Shown piece by piece: positions 48,863-53,880 of a stretch of DNA of 53,880 bases. The DNA is taken from the NCBI GenBank assembly GCA_035416745.1, contig DAOLNV010000025.1, positions 1-53,880 of the forward strand, given 5' to 3'. The stretch comes from Candidatus Hydrogenedentota bacterium. GTDB lineage: Bacteria; Hydrogenedentota; Hydrogenedentia; Hydrogenedentales; SLHB01. Within the stretch, counting starts at the first letter, position 1; every line of letters begins with the position of its first letter. The notes beneath the pieces were generated by a model, which made no database searches, was not told the DNA's origin, and saw only the letters and a program-made list of their open reading frames with translations. The translations under genes and the position numbers were made by a program.

Positions 48863-51118
48863 ATGAACGCGACCCGCACCGTCTGCGCAACACTAATCCT
48901 CGGAATTACCCTGGGAGGCATTGCCATGGCCCAATGGAAACCCGTCGAAGGCCAGCTTATGACGCGCTGGGCCAAAGACGTCTCGCCCGACAACGTCTGG
49001 CCCGAGTACCCTCGCCCGCAAATGACCCGGGAACGCTGGCAAAACCTTAACGGACTCTGGGATTACGCGATCACCCCAAGCACAGCCGAAACCGCCCCGG
49101 CCGTATGGGAAGGCCGAATCCTCGTGCCTTTCGCTATCGAGTCCGCCTTATCCGGCGTCAAGAAAGCCGTCCAGCCCAACCAGACCCTATGGTACCGCCG
49201 CGCCTTCACCGTGCCTGAAAACCTGGCCGAGCAGCGTCTTCTCCTCCATTTCAACGCGGTCGATTGGGAATGCACCGTCTTTGTGAACGGGACGTTCTGC
49301 GGGCGGCACCAGGGCGGTTACGACCGCTTCTATTTGGACATCACCAGTGCTCTCAAGCCCGCCGGCGACCAGGAACTCATCGTGGCCGTGTGGGACCCCT
49401 CCGACAAGGGTTACCAGCCTCACGGCAAGCAGATCCTCGAACCCCAGGGCATCTGGTACACCGCCGTCACGGGCATCTGGCAGACCGTTTGGCTTGAACC
49501 CGTACCCCGCGCGCATATCAAAGACCTGTCCATGACCCCCGACATCGATAAGGGCGTACTGCGACTCACCGTCGCCACGGATGGCGCCACGCCCGGCGAT
49601 GAGGTCGTAGCCGTAGCGTTCGATGGCGGCACGAAAGTCGTCGGCGCGGTAGGAACACCCGGGGCGCCCTTCGAAATCCCTATCGAAAACGCCAAGCTGT
49701 GGTCCCCCGACTCGCCGTTCCTCTATGACCTCACCGTATCCCTCATGCGCGGCGACAACACCCTCGACGAGGTCAACAGTTACTTCGGCATGCGCAAGAT
49801 CGCCGTCGCGAAAGACGAGAACGGCGTCAACCGGCTCTTCCTCAACAACAACGTGCTCTTCCAACTCGGCCCACTCGATCAGGGCTGGTGGCCTGACGGC
49901 CTGTACACCGCCCCGACCGACGAAGCCCTCCGGTACGATGTCGAGACCACCCGTGCCATGGGATTCAATATGGCGCGTAAACACGTCAAGATCGAACCTC
50001 CGCGCTGGTATTACCACTGCGACCAGCTCGGCCTCCTCGTATGGCAGGACATGCCCAGCGGCGACGCCTACATCGGCCACGAAGACCCCGATATCGAGCG
50101 CGTGCCCCAGTCCGCGCACAACTACTACCGCGAACTGGGCGAACTCGTCCGGGATTTCGGAAACCATCCTTGTATCGTCATGTGGGTGCCGTTTAACGAA
50201 GGCTGGGGACAGTTCCAGACCAGCGAGATTACCGCATGGTTGAAAGAAATCGACCCCAGCCGGCTCGTCAACCAGACCAGTGGCTGGGCCGATCGGGGCG
50301 GCAGCGACGTTCATGACAAACACAGCTACCCCGGACCCGACATGTTCCCCATCGAAGAAAGCCGCGCGTCCGTCCTGGGTGAATTCGGCGGTCTCGGATG
50401 GCCGATCCAAGGTCATCTGTGGTGGGACAAACGCAACTGGGGCTATCGCAACTATCAGGACAGGGAGGCACTGGCCCGCCACTACGAACAGCTTATCCGC
50501 AAGCTGCGATACCTCATCCATGACGGCCTCGCCGCGGCCGTGTACACCCAGACCACCGATGTCGAGGGTGAGGTCAACGGCCTCATGACCTACGACCGTG
50601 AAATCGTCAAGCTCGGCGTCGACTGGCTCAAGAACGTTAACAGCGCCGCCTACCTGCCCCCGCCCGAATTGTCCGTACTCGCGCCCACCTCAGAGAAAGA
50701 GGGGCTGCTCTGGCGCTACACCACCGACGACCCCGGCAATGGTTGGGAACAACCCGGCTACGACGCCTCGAAATGGAAAGAGGGCCCCGGCGTTCTGGGC
50801 AAGAAAGACACCCCCGGCGCAAGAGTGCGCACGCCCTGGGAAACGCCCAGCATATGGGCGCGCCGCGAGTTCACCATCGAAACGCTTCCCGACGGGGACT
50901 ACTACCTCGACATCCTTCACGATGAAGACGCCGAGGTCTACATCAACGGCGTGCTCGCGGCCAAGGCCGAAGGGTATAACGGCGCCTACGAGCAGTGCCT
51001 CATTCCCGATGCCGCGCGCGCCGCACTGAAACCCGGAGCAAACCTGTTCGCCGTGCACTGCACCCAGACCGAAGGCGGACAAAGCATCGACGTCGGGCTC
51101 GTCGTCGAAAAACCATGA
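48863..51118 (+). CDS. secreted GH2-family glycoside hydrolase
   Basis: A 751-residue exported protein (signal about 1-23, AMAQ). The order is GH2 sandwich, Ig-like domain and TIM barrel. The acid/base Glu lies in VPFNEGWGQFQ and the nucleophile Glu in VLGEFGG, both intact, which points to a retaining glycosidase. Substrates in GH2 include beta-galactosides, beta-mannosides and beta-glucuronides; this is undetermined. A further sandwich (about 615-751, HDEDAEVYINGVL) at the C-terminus resembles the one in the HEAT-repeat protein at 2188. The start is ATG 48863 behind GGGAGA. Confidence 0.92.
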   Translation: MNATRTVCATLILGITLGGIAMAQWKPVEGQLMTRWAKDVSPDNVWPEYPRPQMTRERWQNLNGLWDYAITPSTAETAPAVWEGRILVPFAIESALSGVKKAVQPNQTLWYRRAFTVPENLAEQRLLLHFNAVDWECTVFVNGTFCGRHQGGYDRFYLDITSALKPAGDQELIVAVWDPSDKGYQPHGKQILEPQGIWYTAVTGIWQTVWLEPVPRAHIKDLSMTPDIDKGVLRLTVATDGATPGDEVVAVAFDGGTKVVGAVGTPGAPFEIPIENAKLWSPDSPFLYDLTVSLMRGDNTLDEVNSYFGMRKIAVAKDENGVNRLFLNNNVLFQLGPLDQGWWPDGLYTAPTDEALRYDVETTRAMGFNMARKHVKIEPPRWYYHCDQLGLLVWQDMPSGDAYIGHEDPDIERVPQSAHNYYRELGELVRDFGNHPCIVMWVPFNEGWGQFQTSEITAWLKEIDPSRLVNQTSGWADRGGSDVHDKHSYPGPDMFPIEESRASVLGEFGGLGWPIQGHLWWDKRNWGYRNYQDREALARHYEQLIRKLRYLIHDGLAAAVYTQTTDVEGEVNGLMTYDREIVKLGVDWLKNVNSAAYLPPPELSVLAPTSEKEGLLWRYTTDDPGNGWEQPGYDASKWKEGPGVLGKKDTPGARVRTPWETPSIWARREFTIETLPDGDYYLDILHDEDAEVYINGVLAAKAEGYNGAYEQCLIPDAARAALKPGANLFAVHCTQTEGGQSIDVGLVVEKP

Positions 51119-51273
51119 CATAACCCGAAAGAAAACCAGGGCGTGCCCCGCTGCAAATGGACCTCAAGCCGGCGCTGGGGCCAGAGACTGCCCTGCTGAG
51201 AATCGCCGCTCCCGCCGGCCGCTTGCTCCGCGCCGTCCTGCGCCCGCGTCCATTCCGGTTCCGGAGGTCTTCT

Positions 51274-52416
51274 TCAGGGTGCGTCCAACTCGACCCAGGC
51301 CGAGGTTCGGGCGGAACGCCTGGCGGCGCCAATGAGTTTCTGAATGTAGATGCCCTGTTCGAGGCCGGGTTCGGCGGGCTTGTTTTCGGCGACGGCATAG
51401 AGGAAATTGGCGAGACACGCCATGTGGGAGCGCATCCACCCGATGCTCGCTTTGGGACTGGGGAATTTCCCGCCGGGTGCGGGGTATCGCTGGCCGGTGT
51501 CGATGCGGGTCCAGCCGCGTCGTCCGCCGACGGGTTCGCCGGGCGCGGTGGCGTCGTAGACCTCGAGATGGTGCGGCGCCATGAGGTTGAACCGCATGGC
51601 CCCTTTCGAGCCGTGGAGTTCGAAGCGCAGTTCGTCTTCGACGCCTGTGGCAATCTTGGTCGCTTCGACCGTGCCCAGCGCGCCGGACCTGGTCCGCACG
51701 AGCATCATCACGTTGTCTTCCGCGTCGACCTTCACCCGTTTCTTGGGCTCTTCAGCGGACGGACGGTCCGCATACGCGATCTGCGTCGCCGCCATGAGCG
51801 ACGCGAAGTCCCCCACGAGCGGATGAAGTAGATCGAGGACGTGCGACGCGAGGTCCGCGAGCACGCCTCCGCCCGCTTCGGCCGAAAGCTTCCATCGGAG
51901 GGGCGCGTCGGGACTGGCGCTGCCCGCGTGAAGGTAGCTGGCGCGGAACTGCAGCAGATTTCCCAGGAACCCTTCCTCGACGAGCTGCCGCGCGCGAAGG
52001 GTGGCGGGGAAAAAGCGGTTCTGGAACGTCATCTGGGCAATGCCCGCATAGCTCTTGAGCGCAGCCTCGATGGGGGGAATCTCGTCCAGCCCGGCCACCA
52101 GGGGCTTGTCGCAATAGATGTGCTTATCATGCGCCATGGCCGAGAGGAGTTGGTCCTTGTGCAGATGGTTCGGCGTGCAGATATGAACGATGTCCACGTC
52201 GGGGTTTTCAGTGATCTCGCGGTAGTCGGTGGTGGCCACGCGGGCGCCGATTTGCGCGCGGCCGCGTTCGGCGGTCTCGATGCGGCTTGTGCAGATGTGG
52301 GTGATGCGCGTCGTGCAAGGCGGCGGCTCGTAAAACAGGGGGATGTTCAGGTGGCCGTAGGCATGGACCTTCCCGATGAAGCCGAAACCCAGGATGCCAA
52401 CGTTATAAGTCTTCAT
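51274..52416 (-). CDS. Gfo/Idh/MocA family oxidoreductase
   Basis: A 380-residue cytoplasmic oxidoreductase. The start at 52416 gives MKTYNVGILGFGFIGKVHAYG, a clean Rossmann N-terminus (GFGFIG). The EKP site appears as IYCDKPLVAG (DKP), so the Lys is kept. The substrate domain has EAGGGVLADLASHVLDLL. The gene lies seven bases after carA on the same strand and is probably co-transcribed with it. The substrate is likely a sugar or inositol, unknown. Confidence 0.92.
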   Translation of the reverse strand: MKTYNVGILGFGFIGKVHAYGHLNIPLFYEPPPCTTRITHICTSRIETAERGRAQIGARVATTDYREITENPDVDIVHICTPNHLHKDQLLSAMAHDKHIYCDKPLVAGLDEIPPIEAALKSYAGIAQMTFQNRFFPATLRARQLVEEGFLGNLLQFRASYLHAGSASPDAPLRWKLSAEAGGGVLADLASHVLDLLHPLVGDFASLMAATQIAYADRPSAEEPKKRVKVDAEDNVMMLVRTRSGALGTVEATKIATGVEDELRFELHGSKGAMRFNLMAPHHLEVYDATAPGEPVGGRRGWTRIDTGQRYPAPGGKFPSPKASIGWMRSHMACLANFLYAVAENKPAEPGLEQGIYIQKLIGAARRSARTSAWVELDAP

Positions 52417-52423
52417 GGTCTGC

Positions 52424-53548
52424 TCATTCCTGACGGCGCGGCTGTCTTGTTTTCCATTCGCGCATTGCGCCGACGAATTTCTCGAAAAGGTAGCGGCTGT
52501 CGTGCGGGCCCGGCGAAGCTTCAGGGTGGTACTGTACACTGAAGATCGGCATTTCCCTGTGTTCCATGCCCTCGACGGAGTTGTCGTTGAGGTTCGTGTG
52601 GGTGATGCGCACCTTGCTCTTGTTCAGCGAATCCGCGTCGACGGCAAAGCCGTGGTTTTGCGCGCTGATCTCGACCGCGCCCGTGTCGTGGTTCATGACC
52701 GGTTGGTTGCCGCCCCGGTGGCCGAATTTGAGTTTATAGGTCGTGCCGCCGAACGCATGGCCCAGGATCTGGTGTCCGAGGCAAATGCCGAAGATGGGCT
52801 TCTTGCCGAACAGCCCCCGAACGGTCGGATAGATGTACGGCAACGCGGCCGGGTCGCCGGGTCCGTTCGAGAGGAAGATGCCGTCGGGATTGTGGTTCAG
52901 TGCATCCCCGGCTGACGCCGTCGCGGGCAATACGATGACCTTGCACCCCGCCGCATCGAGCAGGCGCAGAATGTTGTATTTGATCCCGTAATCAAACGCG
53001 ACGACGGTGAACTCGGCGTCTCTCTTGTCCGGGTTCCAGACATACGGCTCTTTCACCGACACGGCCTTGACATAATCGCTCCCCTCCATGTCCGGAGAGT
53101 CTATTGCCTTCTGGATGAGGCTGGCGTGGTCGAAATCCACCGTGCTGACGACGCACTTCTTCGCGCCCTCGGTGCGGAGCATCTTCGTGATCTTGCGCGT
53201 GTCGACGCCGTCGATGGCGACGATGTTGTGCTCGTTGAGGTACTCGGGCAGGCTCTGGCGCGCGCGGAAATTGCTGGGCGCCATGCAGCACTCGCGCATC
53301 ACGAGTCCCTCGACGAACGGCGCGCGCGATTCCACGTCCTCCGGGTTCACGCCGTAATTCCCGATGAGGGGACAGGTCATCGTGACGACCTGACCCGCGT
53401 ACGAGGGATCGGTCAGGATCTCCTGGTATCCGGTCATGCTGGTATTGAACACCAACTCGCCGCGGGTCTCGCCCTCCGCGCCGACGGCGTTGCCCTCGAA
53501 CACCAGTCCGTTTTCAGTTGCAAGGATGGCTCTTCGTGTCGTGTTCAT
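52424..53548 (-). CDS. carA: carbamoyl-phosphate synthase small subunit
   Basis: A 374-residue glutaminase subunit that feeds ammonia to CarB for carbamoyl phosphate (arginine and pyrimidine synthesis). The catalytic Cys lies in FGICLGHQILGHAFGG and the His-Glu in VQYHPEASPGPHDS. N-terminal FEGNAVGAEGETRGELVFNT is diagnostic. It is 24 bp downstream of pyrC. carB is not in the window. Confidence 0.97.
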   Translation of the reverse strand: MNTTRRAILATENGLVFEGNAVGAEGETRGELVFNTSMTGYQEILTDPSYAGQVVTMTCPLIGNYGVNPEDVESRAPFVEGLVMRECCMAPSNFRARQSLPEYLNEHNIVAIDGVDTRKITKMLRTEGAKKCVVSTVDFDHASLIQKAIDSPDMEGSDYVKAVSVKEPYVWNPDKRDAEFTVVAFDYGIKYNILRLLDAAGCKVIVLPATASAGDALNHNPDGIFLSNGPGDPAALPYIYPTVRGLFGKKPIFGICLGHQILGHAFGGTTYKLKFGHRGGNQPVMNHDTGAVEISAQNHGFAVDADSLNKSKVRITHTNLNDNSVEGMEHREMPIFSVQYHPEASPGPHDSRYLFEKFVGAMREWKTRQPRRQE

Positions 53549-53572
53549 GGATTCTTGTATCGTTTCGTGCGG

Positions 53573-53880
53573 TCAGGGCGCGCGATAGACGAACCGCCCG
53601 TCACACAATGTGGCTTTGACCAAACCGCGCAGCCTGCGTCCTGCGAACGGCGTATTTCGGCTTCTCGACAAAAACGCCGCTGGATCCACCGTGTATTCCG
53701 CTTTCGGATCGAAGATGGCGATGTCCGCGGGCTTGCCTTCTTCGAGCTTGCCCGCGGGAAGCTCCAGAATCCGCGCGGGGGCACTGGTCATCATTTCGAC
53801 AGCCCGCTCGAGCGTGAGGATACCAGGTTCAACCAGCTCCGTGATGACAAGTCCCAACGAGGTTTCGAGCCCCACGATGC
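53573..53880 (-). CDS. pyrC: dihydroorotase, C-terminal part
   Basis: A partial gene that enters from the right edge; about 102 C-terminal residues are present. The sequence GLETSLGLVITELVE and SAPARILELPAGKLEEGKPA continues with ADIAIFDPKAEY and NTPFAGRRLRG, matching the end of class I dihydroorotases. The enzyme cyclises carbamoyl aspartate in pyrimidine synthesis. Order pyrC-carA-Gfo/Idh suggests a pyrimidine operon. Confidence 0.93.
   Translation of the reverse strand, partial: IVGLETSLGLVITELVEPGILTLERAVEMMTSAPARILELPAGKLEEGKPADIAIFDPKAEYTVDPAAFLSRSRNTPFAGRRLRGLVKATLCDGRFVYRAP

Overview
The window is GC-rich bacterial chromosome. It opens with the 5' end of a 16S rRNA gene read leftward off the edge, and the 27F priming site is visible in reverse complement. 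The cell is probably diderm: there is a complete Mla-type lipid-transport operon, a GspA/GspB pair, several lipobox proteins and one Tat-exported oxidoreductase. Many secreted sugar-active proteins, three Gfo/Idh/MocA oxidoreductases, URO-D-like paralogs, a sulfatase-fold protein and a VCBS-GH123-like protein recall uncultured PVC-like or Hydrogenedentota-like bacteria. That placement is inference; the 16S fragment or guaA/guaB would settle it.

Layout. 1-580 holds the 16S 5' end, a boxA-like leader and two tandem promoters, all on the minus strand. 896-6211 holds a Tat-exported Gfo/Idh protein, a secreted HEAT-repeat protein, a GDPD/PLC-like lipoprotein and a second Gfo/Idh protein. 6296-12133 is one tightly packed operon: FHA-GAF-PP2C phosphatase, RsbW-like kinase, STAS protein, MlaE, MlaF, MlaD and a PqiC-like lipoprotein. 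12257-23730 is a loose set of secreted sialidase-like, alpha/beta-hydrolase, (alpha/alpha)6 and sulfatase-fold proteins, with two divergent URO-D-like genes and a LysM-M23 peptidase among them. 23737-31139 carries a lipoprotein, truA, rmlD-rmlB, a decayed GxxExxY element between inverted repeats, a DAHP synthase, scpB and an rluB-like gene. 31155-35101 is a gspA-gspB operon on the minus strand. 35304-38326 is guaB-guaA behind a perfect-consensus promoter. 38345-40191 holds a small kinase-like protein, a histidine-kinase remnant, phoU and a small ORF. 40573-51118 is a second glycan block (VCBS-GH123-like, sugar isomerase, (alpha/alpha)6, TIM-barrel, GH2). 51274 to the end is a minus-strand pyrC-carA-Gfo/Idh run.

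How it fits together. The glycan genes mostly carry their own export signals. No SusC/SusD pair, dedicated sugar transporter or sugar-responsive regulator is seen beside them, so they look like a dispersed scavenging repertoire with oxidoreductases and an isomerase for the released sugars. The most interesting arrangement is the complete partner-switching module (phosphatase, kinase, STAS with a DSSG site) fused by overlapping or near-abutting genes to an Mla transporter, whose known counterpart MlaB is itself a STAS protein. The second is the short GxxExxY locus bracketed by 17-bp inverted repeats.
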